Source: Fibrobacter sp. UWB16 (GTDB lineage Bacteria; Fibrobacterota; Fibrobacteria; Fibrobacterales; Fibrobacteraceae). Taken from it: a stretch of 64,000 nucleotides of DNA. The position numbers were made by a program, and so were the translations under genes. The stretch lies in assembly GCF_900215325.1 (NCBI RefSeq), contig NZ_OCMS01000001.1:186001-250000 (forward strand), in the 5' to 3' direction. Shown one piece after another: positions 33,263-42,647 of the stretch. The notes under the pieces were generated by a model. It was not told where the DNA came from. It made no database searches and saw only the letters and a program-made list of their open reading frames with translations. Position 1 is the stretch's first letter. Each line of letters opens with the position of its first letter.

Positions 33263-36256
33263 TTACTTGCACACCACCAGGCGAATCGCATCGAGGCGGA
33301 GTTGCGGGTTAGCCACAATTTTCTTGCGTTCCTGTACATTCTTGCGGAGCTGCTTCAAAGCTTCGCTCGTACCCGCCTTGCCACGCATCGAGAGCAAATG
33401 ATTCATGCGCTGGTATTCCTGTTCCGAACGAGCTTCCACGGCATTTGCCGCTTCTTCTGCATACTTCTTAGCCTGTTCAGAAACAATCAAGCGAGCCTTT
33501 GCCAAGCCATCCTTAGCAAAGTAACGGAGCGTCATATCGACAGCCGCATTTCCCTGCGGAACACCAACATCCTTGAGCGCCGCATTCGAAAGCGCATCGA
33601 AATGTCCGGACATGTTTTCGCCCTTCGCATTCACGAGCACCTTGAAATACTTCGGCCCTGCGATATCGGCACAGCCCCATTCTTCGGACACCGGGAGTTC
33701 CACAGCAAAGTTGTACTGCATCATGAGCCCGCGCAAACCGGAGTTCGGCCAAATGGCGCAAGAAACCGTTCCGCGCCCCATACCCGTTTCGTAATCGAAC
33801 ACGCCTTGAGCCAGCGGATGGTCCAAGCTGATAAATTCAATATCGTCGTGCGTCATCGCAACATCGCGATCAAACGTGACCGTCATGCAAGTGCCACCGC
33901 TCACGCGACCGTCGCCGTCACCTTCTCCACTACCTTCGCCACACAAATCCGTTTGGCTATTCACGCGTCCACCGCCACCAGCAGTAGCCGCAGCCATTGC
34001 CAAATCAGGCATGCCCGGCACAGAGCCCGCTTCAACTTGCGGTCCCATCGTGATAAGGAAGCAATCCTGCACAGAGCTCTTTTCAACATCGAGTCCGCGA
34101 TTCATCAAAGAATCAAACACGAGATTCTTGAGTTCCGGTTCGGCATCAAGTTCACGAATTTCGTCTGTGATTTCCTTAGCCTTTTCTGGATTGCGGGAGT
34201 TGAATTCGAGCAAGCGGTCACGGCCGTTTTCAATATGCTTACGCATCTGTTCGCAATCTTTCTTGACCTGCGGGATGACGTTCTTCACAAAATTTTCAAG
34301 GCTAGCGCGCGGCGTTGCCAAAGCTTCAATCAGCGATTCCGTGTACTTGAGGAAGAGTTCACCACCGCTCATGAGCGGAGCGCCAAACGAATTCAAGCCT
34401 TCGTTGTACCAGCGGAACATCACTTCCTGACCCGAGCCCTTCACGTACGGCACGTGGATGATGATGTCCTTGTCCTGACCAATGCGGTCCAAGCGGCCAA
34501 TACGCTGTTCCACGAGAGCGGCATCAAGCGGCAAGTCAAACAGCACCAAGTGATGCGAGAACTGGAAGTTACGGCCTTCAGAACCAATTTCAGAAGCGAT
34601 GAGCAAGTTAGCGCCATCAGGCTTGCTGAAGTTTGCCGCAGCCTTGTCACGAGCCATGATGCTCATGTCTTCGTGGAACATCACAAACGCACCTTCACCC
34701 AAGAATTCGAGGAGCAAAGTTTCAAGCGCCTGCACGACCTGGATCGATTCGCAAATCAGCAAAACCTTTTCGTTCTTGTATTCCTTGAGGAACCCCTTGA
34801 GCCACACAAAACGTTCATCCATCGCCCATGCGTCGGAGAACCTCGTGCAGAGGAGGCCATTTTCTTGAATGTCGGTCGATGCTTCCAAGTCGCGATCGGC
34901 AGCAACGTCCACCATTTCACGGTAAGCCGGATTCGGTTCAAGCGGGATTTCATCGAGCACACGCTTCGGGAATCCGCCCACGCCCTTACGCGTATTGCGG
35001 AACACCACAGAACCCGTACCCATGCCATCGACAATGCGGCGCATCCATTCGCCTGCAGTCATGGACTTTGAATTTTCCTGTTCCAGCCAAGGACGGATCT
35101 GCGAGTTCTTCGGGACGCATTCGTACAAGTCGTCCCAGCTCATGTGGTGGTTCGGGTCGGTCGGGAGCTTATTTAAATCTCGCACAAGCTTGAGGTAAGT
35201 TTCCTGATCCTTGATAAAATCGTTGTAATCGGCAAAGCGCACCGGGTCCAGCATCTTGAGGCGGTTGAACTGCGATTCCGGATGAAGCTGCAAGGGCGTA
35301 CCGGTCAAAAGCAACACGCCCTTAGAGCGACCAATCACCCTATTTGCGAGCATGTACTCGTGGCTCGTAAAACCATCCTCGCACACCAGATGGTGGGCTT
35401 CATCGATGATGGTCATATCCCAGTTCGTCTTCAAAAGGTCTTCGATCAATGCAGGCTGTGCCATCAAAAAGTCGATGGACACAATGATGTCGTTACTCTG
35501 CATGAACGGATTGGGCTTCGTTTCATCTTTCGCGACACCCACAAACAAACCACGGATGTAGCCTTCGTCCACCAGCGTAAAGAGTTGGTTGAAACGGCGC
35601 TTCATTTCAATCATCCACTGGTGCTTCAGCGTTTCCGGAACAATCACGAGCGTACGCTGGATGCGGCCTCTCGACTTGAGAGCATGCCAAATCATGCCCG
35701 CTTCAATCGTCTTACCCAAGCCCACTTCGTCCGAAAGCATAAGCCTCGGGAGCGTAGAGCTAGAGCATGCGCGGTAGCAAAGGTAATACTGGTGCGGGAT
35801 CATGTTCACACGCGGGCCAATCATGCCGCGAACCGGCGAAGACGTCCACTTGTAATACATTTCCATCGCATCTTCATGACGCAAAAAATCACGCGACGAG
35901 CAAACTTCGTCATCGGCCAAGGCCTTAAACAGCACAGCCGGTCGAGCGGTCGAAATCTTCGAGCTCAGCTCGGATTCCTTCATCTCTTTGCCATTACGCC
36001 CGACATAAACCATGATACCCGCATCTTCGCGAACGGAGTCCACCACGAAGGAGACACCCTTTTCACTCTTGACGGTTTCACCTACTTGCAAAACAAAACG
36101 TTCAATCGGAGCTTCATCGGTCCTGTAAATACGAGCTTGACCGATAGACGGGAACAAAATTTTAACAGTACGGCCCTGAACTTCAGATACAATACCAAGC
36201 CCCAGGGTAGGTTCGGCTTGGCTCACGTAGCGCTGACCAATTTTAAACATCATCAT
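33263..36256 (-). CDS. rapA: RNA polymerase-associated SWI2/SNF2 ATPase, RapA-like
   Basis: A 997-residue Snf2-family ATPase; RapA binds RNA polymerase and helps recycle it after termination. The N-terminal Tudor-like part (GQRYVSQAEPTLGLGIV...VKILFPS) is diagnostic. It is followed by Walker A DEVGLGKTIEAGM, DEAH box IIDEAHHL, and the second helicase lobe with LLIASEIGSEGRNFQFSHHLV and QRIGRLDRIGQ. Between residues about 755 and 790 there is a Gly/Ala-rich insertion (AAATAGGGGR, EGSGEGDGDGR) not expected in RapA. Three ATG codons in a row begin the gene. It is divergent from the GYF-RDD gene. Confidence 0.92.
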   Translation of the reverse strand: MMMFKIGQRYVSQAEPTLGLGIVSEVQGRTVKILFPSIGQARIYRTDEAPIERFVLQVGETVKSEKGVSFVVDSVREDAGIMVYVGRNGKEMKESELSSKISTARPAVLFKALADDEVCSSRDFLRHEDAMEMYYKWTSSPVRGMIGPRVNMIPHQYYLCYRACSSSTLPRLMLSDEVGLGKTIEAGMIWHALKSRGRIQRTLVIVPETLKHQWMIEMKRRFNQLFTLVDEGYIRGLFVGVAKDETKPNPFMQSNDIIVSIDFLMAQPALIEDLLKTNWDMTIIDEAHHLVCEDGFTSHEYMLANRVIGRSKGVLLLTGTPLQLHPESQFNRLKMLDPVRFADYNDFIKDQETYLKLVRDLNKLPTDPNHHMSWDDLYECVPKNSQIRPWLEQENSKSMTAGEWMRRIVDGMGTGSVVFRNTRKGVGGFPKRVLDEIPLEPNPAYREMVDVAADRDLEASTDIQENGLLCTRFSDAWAMDERFVWLKGFLKEYKNEKVLLICESIQVVQALETLLLEFLGEGAFVMFHEDMSIMARDKAAANFSKPDGANLLIASEIGSEGRNFQFSHHLVLFDLPLDAALVEQRIGRLDRIGQDKDIIIHVPYVKGSGQEVMFRWYNEGLNSFGAPLMSGGELFLKYTESLIEALATPRASLENFVKNVIPQVKKDCEQMRKHIENGRDRLLEFNSRNPEKAKEITDEIRELDAEPELKNLVFDSLMNRGLDVEKSSVQDCFLITMGPQVEAGSVPGMPDLAMAAATAGGGGRVNSQTDLCGEGSGEGDGDGRVSGGTCMTVTFDRDVAMTHDDIEFISLDHPLAQGVFDYETGMGRGTVSCAIWPNSGLRGLMMQYNFAVELPVSEEWGCADIAGPKYFKVLVNAKGENMSGHFDALSNAALKDVGVPQGNAAVDMTLRYFAKDGLAKARLIVSEQAKKYAEEAANAVEARSEQEYQRMNHLLSMRGKAGTSEALKQLRKNVQERKKIVANPQLRLDAIRLVVCK

Positions 36257-36322
36257 AACCTGTAAATTTAGGATTTTTTCGAAAATTCGGCTTGCGAACT
36301 TTTTACTAAATTATTCCACAAC

Positions 36323-37087
36323 ATGAAATGGTTTTATATCGACACATCAATCACCGACGGGGATAGGCGTCAAGGTCCTTATTCTATCGATGAAATTAGA
36401 GATTTTGTCAACGAAGGCAAGATAAAAGACGAAACTTTAGTCTGGCACACCGGCGAAGCTAATTGGAAAGCATGGAAGGATTTTCCCGAAGCAAGCGAAC
36501 CCCCAGAGCCAACCGAAGAAGAACTCCTCAAGCAGACGATTGAAACGCTTCTCCAGAGCAAACTAAACCGCAAACGCTACGCAGGATTTTTTGTACGCGC
36601 TAACGCCTTTATTATAGACAACTTAATTCTTTCTGTTGTCGGTGCGTTGTTCCTTTACGTCATGAGTTTGGCAGGAATGCTGGACCTGAACGCCGTTTCC
36701 GAAATCGTAAACCAGTACATCGACAACCCCGCCTCCACGGAACTCGTTTCCAAGGCGCTCGAACTCCCCGGAATGTCCACGTTCTTTACGATTTGGAGCG
36801 TTGTACAGGCAATTTACTTTATCGTTTTCCATGCGGTTTGGGGCGCCACGCCAGGCAAAAAGCTTTTGCGCATTCATGTTGAAATGGCAAATGGCGAAAA
36901 GCTCTCGTGGGCATTCTCGATTTTCCGCTTTGTGGCAAGCATCGTCACGCAAGCGACACTCATTTTTTATGGTCTGGGTTACCTGATTGTCCTTATCGAT
37001 CCGCAAAAGAGAGCGCTACACGACTTTATCGCACAGACTCGTGTCGTTCATAATGCCATCGAACAAAAAGAAAATAAAGAGGTTTAA
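36323..37087 (+). CDS. GYF_2-RDD domain membrane protein
   Basis: A 254-residue inner-membrane protein. Residues 1-55 form a GYF_2-type domain (WFYIDT...GPYSIDEIRDFVNEGKI...LVWHTGEANWKAW), a protein-interaction fold. Residues about 85-250 are an RDD domain with three hydrophobic segments and the RDD signature region (RYAGFFVRANAFIIDNLIL; GATPGKKLLRIHV). RDD proteins are poorly understood; some act in ion or osmotic tolerance. The murA start is six bases behind its stop, so the two are probably co-transcribed. Confidence 0.88.
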   Translation: MKWFYIDTSITDGDRRQGPYSIDEIRDFVNEGKIKDETLVWHTGEANWKAWKDFPEASEPPEPTEEELLKQTIETLLQSKLNRKRYAGFFVRANAFIIDNLILSVVGALFLYVMSLAGMLDLNAVSEIVNQYIDNPASTELVSKALELPGMSTFFTIWSVVQAIYFIVFHAVWGATPGKKLLRIHVEMANGEKLSWAFSIFRFVASIVTQATLIFYGLGYLIVLIDPQKRALHDFIAQTRVVHNAIEQKENKEV

Positions 37088-37092
37088 TTTAT

Positions 37093-38370
37093 ATGGATCA
37101 GTTTATCGTTCCGCAAGTTAAAGCACCGGTCAATGGTGAAGTTGAAATTTCTGGTGCCAAAAACGCCGTGCTTGCCGTCATGGCAGCAGCACTCCTCGCC
37201 GATGGCGTTTCTGAAATCACAAACGTTCCGCACTTGAAAGACATGAAGACCATGTCCGATGTGCTCCGCGTGATCGGTTGCCACATCAACGGTGGAAGCC
37301 ACGTTCTGAGAATCGACACCCGCGGTGTAGACCATCTCGAAGCACCGTACGAACTCGTGAAGACCATGCGCGCAAGCTTCTACGTGCTCGGCCCTCTCGT
37401 CGCCAGATTCGGTCGCTGCCGCGTCTCGCTCCCCGGCGGATGCGCCTGGGGCCCGCGCCCCGTGGATCTTCACCTCAAAGGTCTCGAAGCACTCGGTGCA
37501 AAGATTACCGTCACTCACGGTTACGTCGAAGCCACATGCGAAGGCCGCCTCCCCGGCGGTAACTTCAACTTCCCGATTTCTAGCGTCGGCGCAACAGTCA
37601 ACGTCTTGATGGCAGCAACACTTGCGAAGGGCGTAAGCGTCTTGCAGAATGCCGCCCTCGAACCAGAAATTGATAACCTCATCGACTTCCTCACGAGCAT
37701 GGGCGCAAAGATTCAGGGCCGCGGCACGCGCACCCTCACCGTCCAAGGTGTTGAATCGCTCCGCCCGGGTACAGGCGTCACCATCCCGGACCGCATTGAA
37801 GCAGGCACATTCCTCTGCGCCGCCGCCATCACGCGCGGCCGCGTCAAGGTCACGCGCATCATCCCGGAACACATCGCCTCTACGCTCGACGCCTTCCGCG
37901 AAATCGGCTGCAAGGTGAACGTCGGTGCCGACTGGGCCGAAGTCGATGCCCGCCAGCAGGAACTCAAGCCGATGAGCCTCGTCACGCTCCCATTCCCGGG
38001 ATTCCCGACCGATATGCAGGCACCGTTCATGGCAACGCTCCTCTCCATTCCAGGGAACAGCCTCGTGCAAGACACGGTTTACAACGACCGCTTTAAGCAT
38101 GTCGCAGAGCTCGAACGTTTGGGAGCCTCCATCCAGCTGAACGGCAACACGGCTACCATCAAGGGAGGCCTCCCGCTTGAAGGTGCTGACATCATGGGTT
38201 CTGACCTCCGCGCCAGTGCAGCTCTCGTTCTCGCAGGGCTCATCGCCGAAGGTGAAACAACCATCAGCCGCATTTACCACCTCGACCGCGGTTACGAAGA
38301 TTTCGAAGCTAAGATGGCTAAGATCGGTGCAACAGTCAAGCGTTTCAACCCGGACGCCCGCGACGATTAA
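37093..38370 (+). CDS. murA: UDP-N-acetylglucosamine 1-carboxyvinyltransferase
   Basis: First committed step of peptidoglycan synthesis: transfer of enolpyruvate to UDP-GlcNAc. The 425-residue EPSP-synthase fold has the active-site cysteine loop LPGGCAWGPRPVDLHL (the fosfomycin target Cys is present), ISGAKNAVL at the N-terminus and DLRASAALVLAGL near the C-terminus. The loop reads CAWGPRP rather than the usual CAIGARP. A terminator follows. Confidence 0.96.
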   Translation: MDQFIVPQVKAPVNGEVEISGAKNAVLAVMAAALLADGVSEITNVPHLKDMKTMSDVLRVIGCHINGGSHVLRIDTRGVDHLEAPYELVKTMRASFYVLGPLVARFGRCRVSLPGGCAWGPRPVDLHLKGLEALGAKITVTHGYVEATCEGRLPGGNFNFPISSVGATVNVLMAATLAKGVSVLQNAALEPEIDNLIDFLTSMGAKIQGRGTRTLTVQGVESLRPGTGVTIPDRIEAGTFLCAAAITRGRVKVTRIIPEHIASTLDAFREIGCKVNVGADWAEVDARQQELKPMSLVTLPFPGFPTDMQAPFMATLLSIPGNSLVQDTVYNDRFKHVAELERLGASIQLNGNTATIKGGLPLEGADIMGSDLRASAALVLAGLIAEGETTISRIYHLDRGYEDFEAKMAKIGATVKRFNPDARDD

Positions 38371-38394
38371 AAAATTGCGTCATCCCAAACGCAC

Positions 38395-38422
38395 AAAAGC
38401 CGGCTTCCAGCCGGCTTTTTTT
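38395..38422 (+). terminator. Terminator after murA
   Basis: AAAAGCCGGC and GCCGGCTTTT with a five-base loop, ending in seven T. Confidence 0.92.
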
Positions 38423-38439
38423 AACGTCACCCTGAAGAC

Positions 38440-38550
38440 ATTTTCCTCAGCGTCATCCTGAGGCGAAGCCGAAGGGTCCAGTCATATCTCGTCAATGCAA
38501 AATAAGACTTGACTGGGTCCTTCGGGGCATAGCCCCTCAGAACGACGAGA
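38440..38550. repeat. Two GTCATCCTGAG-family repeats in inverted order
   Basis: GTCATCCTGAGGCGAAGCC and GAAGGGTCCAGTC at 38452-38485 face GACTGGGTCCTTCGGGGC and CCCCTCAG at 38510-38541. They lie between convergent murA and ybgF and could form a large cruciform or a bidirectional terminator. Confidence 0.7.
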
Positions 38551-38555
38551 TGTTT

Positions 38556-39416
38556 TTATCGCATCTGCTCTCTACAAATCTCCGTTGCCGAGCGCCCGTC
38601 CGGAGACCTAAAGTCGAGCATTTCCTGCAATGAAATTGCCGCCTGCTCCAGTTCCGGAGTCGAAGCACACGTATTGTTCGAAAGAATCATCTGCAAATAC
38701 TGCTTTTTACGGTCCAGATTGCATTCATTGCCGTAAATTGAAGCAAGCTTATACATGCCCGCGCAAGCCTTCATCCCATTCGGATTGGAATCTACGAGAT
38801 TCGTGAGGAGCGTCTTCGCTTTAGCCGCCTGATTCGCTTCAATCAAGCAAAGAGACATCCAGTAGAGAGCCCCTTCTGCCATTTCGCCCTTTTTCACAAG
38901 TTCATAGACCTGCTTAAAGCCGTTGTACGCAAGCTTGTATTCGCCACGGTGATAATCCGAATGAGCGGCATTGAACATCGTTTCCGCTTCAATCATCTTT
39001 TCGGCATTGGCGTCCGGTTCCATCACAGCGCTAGCCACGCCATTGTTCACCACGACCTTCTTTGCCAAAATCTTGTCAGACTTGCCGAGGAGCAAATCCA
39101 AGCGGTAAATGATTTCTTCCTGACGCGTATCGCGGCGGACCGTTTCTTCGCTCATGCGATTCGAAAGCACCGTCACTTCGGCCTGCAAGCGCTTTTGCGC
39201 CACCGCAGAAGCCTCAAGCTGCGCCTTCACGCTATCGAGTTCTGCACGGAGTGATGCATTTTCAGCAGAAAGAGCCTTGTACGACGAATCATTTTTGGCA
39301 ATGACATCATCACCGACCGCCCGCATTTCTTTTGTACGCAACATCGTAATGCTACTGCATCCCGAAAGCACAAAAGATGCCAAAACAACACCGAGAGATA
39401 AAGACTTCAAATTCAC
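38556..39416 (-). CDS. Tol-Pal system lipoprotein, YbgF/CpoB-like
   Basis: A 286-residue lipoprotein. The signal peptide ends in VLSGCSS (lipobox). Residues about 45-110 form a coiled coil (ASLRAELDSVKAQLEASAVAQKRLQAEV), then a TPR region (about 140-265). This order is that of YbgF/CpoB, which coordinates Tol with cell-wall synthesis, though YbgF is usually soluble rather than lipidated. It is the last gene of the tol operon, 18 bases behind pal. Confidence 0.82.
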   Translation of the reverse strand: MNLKSLSLGVVLASFVLSGCSSITMLRTKEMRAVGDDVIAKNDSSYKALSAENASLRAELDSVKAQLEASAVAQKRLQAEVTVLSNRMSEETVRRDTRQEEIIYRLDLLLGKSDKILAKKVVVNNGVASAVMEPDANAEKMIEAETMFNAAHSDYHRGEYKLAYNGFKQVYELVKKGEMAEGALYWMSLCLIEANQAAKAKTLLTNLVDSNPNGMKACAGMYKLASIYGNECNLDRKKQYLQMILSNNTCASTPELEQAAISLQEMLDFRSPDGRSATEICREQMR

Positions 39417-39434
39417 GATAAAGTTCTCCCCAAA

Positions 39435-40013
39435 CTACTGATCAATAGACACACGGAAATGCGCTCTGCGGTTCTTGGAATACGCCGTCTCGTCAGTTCC
39501 CTGCACCTTCGGGCGTTCCTTGCCATAGCTCACTGAAACGAGCCTGTTCGCATCCACGCCGTATGCAATCAAGAACTCACGCACCACGGTCGATCGGCGA
39601 GCGCCCAAAGAAATGTTGTAGTCTTCAGTGCCGCGAGCATCCGTATGGCCTTCGACCGTCACGATAAAGCGATTTTCGTTGACCAAAATTTCAGCCACTT
39701 GCGCGAGCAAGCGCTTTGCATTTTCCGTCAATTCGGAGCGGTCATAGTCAAAGTAAACATCTTCGAGCATGATGCGGTTGATCAATTCTTCCAAGCGTGC
39801 ACGTTCTGCTTCAAGGCGTTCCGCTTCCAAGCGTGCCAAAGAATCCGCGCTCAGCGTATCTGCCACAAGCGCATCAAGGTTCAACGTCGAATCCGCAGGA
39901 GCTTCCGGCGCCGTTTGCGGTTGCGGATCCGTTTCTGGCTTTTCCTTGCTGCAGCCCCAAGCAAAGAGTGCAACAGCCGTACCCATCAAAGCGAGTTTAA
40001 TTACCTTACCCAT
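39435..40013 (-). CDS. pal: Peptidoglycan-associated lipoprotein, OmpA family
   Basis: A 192-residue outer-membrane lipoprotein that would tether the outer membrane to peptidoglycan. Signal peptide to LFAWGCSKEK, a Pro/Asp/Glu-rich linker (25-75), then an OmpA-like domain with YFDYDRSELTENAKRLL, the peptidoglycan-binding VEGHTDARGTEDYN, and LGARRSTVVREFL. It follows tolB by 11 bases. Confidence 0.95.
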   Translation of the reverse strand: MGKVIKLALMGTAVALFAWGCSKEKPETDPQPQTAPEAPADSTLNLDALVADTLSADSLARLEAERLEAERARLEELINRIMLEDVYFDYDRSELTENAKRLLAQVAEILVNENRFIVTVEGHTDARGTEDYNISLGARRSTVVREFLIAYGVDANRLVSVSYGKERPKVQGTDETAYSKNRRAHFRVSIDQ

Positions 40014-40024
40014 AATTCACTCCT

Positions 40025-41299
40025 CTATTTAAATTTCTTATCGTCAAAGAACCAGGACCAAGTCGGCGATGTATTTTCAACACCATTCGTAATACGAGTC
40101 ACGCCACTTCCGTCTTTACGCATAATATAAATTTGATAATTGCCACCGCGGTCACTTGCAAATGCAATCAACTTGCCATCGGGCGACCAAGTCGGGTGTT
40201 CGTTATTCCCTGCGTTCGAGGTCAGCTGGATAATATCCGTACCATCAAGAGCGCAAGTATAAATGTTCATCTTGCCATCATCCATCGACGTGTAGACAAT
40301 GCGATCCCCATCCGGAGACCAGCTTGCGCGTTCATTGTAATGCCCCATGTACGTAATGCGGCGCACATCCGTGCCATCCTTCCCTACCGCGTACACCTGC
40401 GGAGAGCCGCCACGGTCACTCGTAAAGAGCACTTCGCTTGCAAACGGGCTCCAAGAAGGGCTCACCTGATTCGATTTCAAGTGCAAGAACTTCTGCGCAG
40501 AACCCGTCTTCATGTCGCCGCGATAAAGTTCCGTCTTAGCACCTTCCGTCACGGAGAAAAGGAGTTCACCCGTTTTCGGATTCACAGCCGGGCTAAACGT
40601 CTGCTTGAACTGCGTAAAAAGTGGGGTTTCCTTGCCGCCAAACGTGATGGCGTAAAGGTTCGGGCGTTGCTTGCGGAAGTTCACATACACAAGGCCCTTG
40701 TTGCCTTTCTGCCAAACCGGCATCATGTTGATTGAAGAGTCACGCGTAATCTGGCGACGAGAGAAACCATCGTAATCCGAAATCACGACCTGCTTCATGC
40801 CATCGATTTTCGAGACGTAAGCAAGCTTCGTCGAAGCAACCCCGCGTTCCCCGAACAAGCGATAAACAACCTTGTCAAAGAACGAATGCACCGCCTGACG
40901 CACGTCGAAAGGCTTCACGGTATAGCTTTCGCCAAGCAACACATCCTTCGTCTCGGACGCATACAGATAGCAATCGAGCTTGATTTTTCCATTCGGGAGC
41001 TTGGTTGCAATGCCGGTCACGTACTGGCGAGCGCGTTTCTTGCTAAAAAGCACCAAGTCAAACTTGTCCGAGCTCACGGCTTCAAAACGCCCCGTGAGGT
41101 TTGCATCACGCGTCAAAATCAAATGCGGAGCTTCGTTTGCCCACTTGATGTTTCCATTCTCTTCAAAAGGCACAACGCCAATCGGCATCGTCTGGAATAC
41201 CGAAATACCCACATCTACAGCAATCGTATCAATCGCCGCAAACGCAGGCACCGCAAGCGCCATCGCCACAAACACAAAAAGCAATTTTATTTTATTCAT
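40025..41299 (-). CDS. tolB: Tol-Pal system beta-propeller protein TolB
   Basis: A 424-residue periplasmic protein. Signal peptide (1-21, ALAVPAFA), N-terminal domain (about 25-165), then a six-bladed beta-propeller with TolB repeats (ASWSPDGDRIVYTS, PTWSPDGKLIAFASDRGGNYQIY, SPSWSPFASEVLFTSDRGGSPQVY). It interacts with Pal. The order tolQ-tolR-tolA-tolB-pal-ybgF matches the classic operon. Confidence 0.96.
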   Translation of the reverse strand: MNKIKLLFVFVAMALAVPAFAAIDTIAVDVGISVFQTMPIGVVPFEENGNIKWANEAPHLILTRDANLTGRFEAVSSDKFDLVLFSKKRARQYVTGIATKLPNGKIKLDCYLYASETKDVLLGESYTVKPFDVRQAVHSFFDKVVYRLFGERGVASTKLAYVSKIDGMKQVVISDYDGFSRRQITRDSSINMMPVWQKGNKGLVYVNFRKQRPNLYAITFGGKETPLFTQFKQTFSPAVNPKTGELLFSVTEGAKTELYRGDMKTGSAQKFLHLKSNQVSPSWSPFASEVLFTSDRGGSPQVYAVGKDGTDVRRITYMGHYNERASWSPDGDRIVYTSMDDGKMNIYTCALDGTDIIQLTSNAGNNEHPTWSPDGKLIAFASDRGGNYQIYIMRKDGSGVTRITNGVENTSPTWSWFFDDKKFK

Positions 41300-41308
41300 A
41301 GTTATTTT

Positions 41309-42244
41309 CTAGTTCGGCGTAAAGTTAAACTGCAACACAAGACTTGAACCCTTGTACGTCGGCGGGAGTTCCGGCAACTTCGAAATTTTCACCGCACGCA
41401 TCGACAAGTGGTCCCACGCACTGTTCGACGAAGACCGTTTGAGGAACACGCTAGTAATCGCACCCGAGCGTTCCACCGAGAACTGCACCGTCGTCTTTGC
41501 ATCACGATCAATCGTCAGTCCGTTCGGCGGGTTGAAATTGCTCATGATTTTTGCCTTTGCGCGTTCCAGGAACACCTGCATCAGCGGGTCCATATCAATC
41601 GGATTGACCGCCTTGAGGCTCGGCAATTCAAACGACTTTTGCAAGTTCAAATCATCAATATCAAAGTCGTCATCATCCTTCGGCTTTTTCGCAGGCTTCT
41701 TTTCGACGTTCTTCTTTTCTACCGTTTTCTTCGCGACCTTTTCGACCGGTTTTTCAACAGGCTTCTCGACCGGCTTCGGCTTTTCGACCTTTTCTTCCGG
41801 CTTCTTTTCTTCGGACTTGGGTTCCGGCACAGGCACAGGTTCCGGCGTATCGGGCTTAACTTCGGGAGCAGGCTCTTCGGGAACTTGCGGAGCTTCCGGC
41901 TCAAGCGTTTTTACAGGAGTCGGCTCTGGAGCGGGTTCCGGTTCAGGGGCTGTTTCTGGCACCGGTTCGGGCGGTTGCGGAGGCGGCGGTTCCACCTTCG
42001 GCGCTTGCTGCGGTTCTGGTTCCGGCTTCGGGGCGTGTGCCACCGGCTGCTTTACCGGTTCATCGACTTGCACCATCTCGAACACGGGAATTTCTTCGGC
42101 AGGCTTGCTCAAATCAATATTGTGCAAACCAATCAAAGTCCCGACAACCGCCAAATGAAACACGACAGCACACACGATGATCTTGAGCAAAGATCCATCG
42201 TTTTCCGTCTCGAAATATTGGATATGGTCCCTATTTCTTTTCAT
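41309..42244 (-). CDS. TolA/TonB-like energy-transducing protein
   Basis: A 311-residue inner-membrane protein linking TolQR to the outer membrane. One membrane anchor (about 20-40, IIVCAVVFHLAVVGTLIGL), a long Pro/Glu/Lys spacer (about 60-190; many PEP, PVP and KPVEKPVEK repeats) and a C-terminal TonB/TolA-like domain (about 215-311, VQFSVERSGAITSVFLKRSS). The Pro-rich spacer resembles TonB more than the helical TolA of Escherichia, but the operon position argues for the TolA role. Its start overlaps the end of the ExbD/TolR gene by 14 bases. Confidence 0.88.
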   Translation of the reverse strand: MKRNRDHIQYFETENDGSLLKIIVCAVVFHLAVVGTLIGLHNIDLSKPAEEIPVFEMVQVDEPVKQPVAHAPKPEPEPQQAPKVEPPPPQPPEPVPETAPEPEPAPEPTPVKTLEPEAPQVPEEPAPEVKPDTPEPVPVPEPKSEEKKPEEKVEKPKPVEKPVEKPVEKVAKKTVEKKNVEKKPAKKPKDDDDFDIDDLNLQKSFELPSLKAVNPIDMDPLMQVFLERAKAKIMSNFNPPNGLTIDRDAKTTVQFSVERSGAITSVFLKRSSSNSAWDHLSMRAVKISKLPELPPTYKGSSLVLQFNFTPN

Positions 42245-42647
42245 TTACCAGTTCGTCTTTTGGGGTCATTGTCAAGAAACCGAGCTTCGTTACACCGAGC
42301 TTTTGCACCTGCGTCACCACCTTCATCACAAAGCCGTAACTTACAGCTTCGTCCGAATTGATGACCACAGCCATTTCGCCATTCCACAGCGACTTGAAAA
42401 TGCTCTCGAAACTTTCCATATCCACCTGCATATCGGCGATGAAAATTTCGAGGTTCTTGGTGATGGAAACTTTCAATAGTTTCTGCTGTTCCATCGTCGG
42501 AGCCTTGACCTGCGGGAGATTGACCTTCACGCCCTGGCTCATCAACGGTGCACACAAAATAAACACAATCAAGATTGCGAACACGATGTCAATCATGTTC
42601 GTGAGGTTAAGTTCCTGCTTTAAGTCCTTACGGCGGCTGCGTTTCAC
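42231..42647 (-). CDS. tolR: Biopolymer transporter ExbD/TolR
   Basis: A 138-residue protein with one membrane helix near residues 17-40 (LTNMIDIVFAILIVFILCAP) that carries the proton-pathway Asp conserved in ExbD/TolR/MotB. The periplasmic part ends in FLTMTPKDE. It overlaps tolQ by four bases (ATGA) and the tolA-like gene by 14, so translation is coupled. Confidence 0.94.
   Translation of the reverse strand: MKRSRRKDLKQELNLTNMIDIVFAILIVFILCAPLMSQGVKVNLPQVKAPTMEQQKLLKVSITKNLEIFIADMQVDMESFESIFKSLWNGEMAVVINSDEAVSYGFVMKVVTQVQKLGVTKLGFLTMTPKDELVNEKK

Noticed and set aside
33302-35071. 589-codon frame antisense to rapA
   Set aside because: Same reason: shadow frame of a strongly biased gene.
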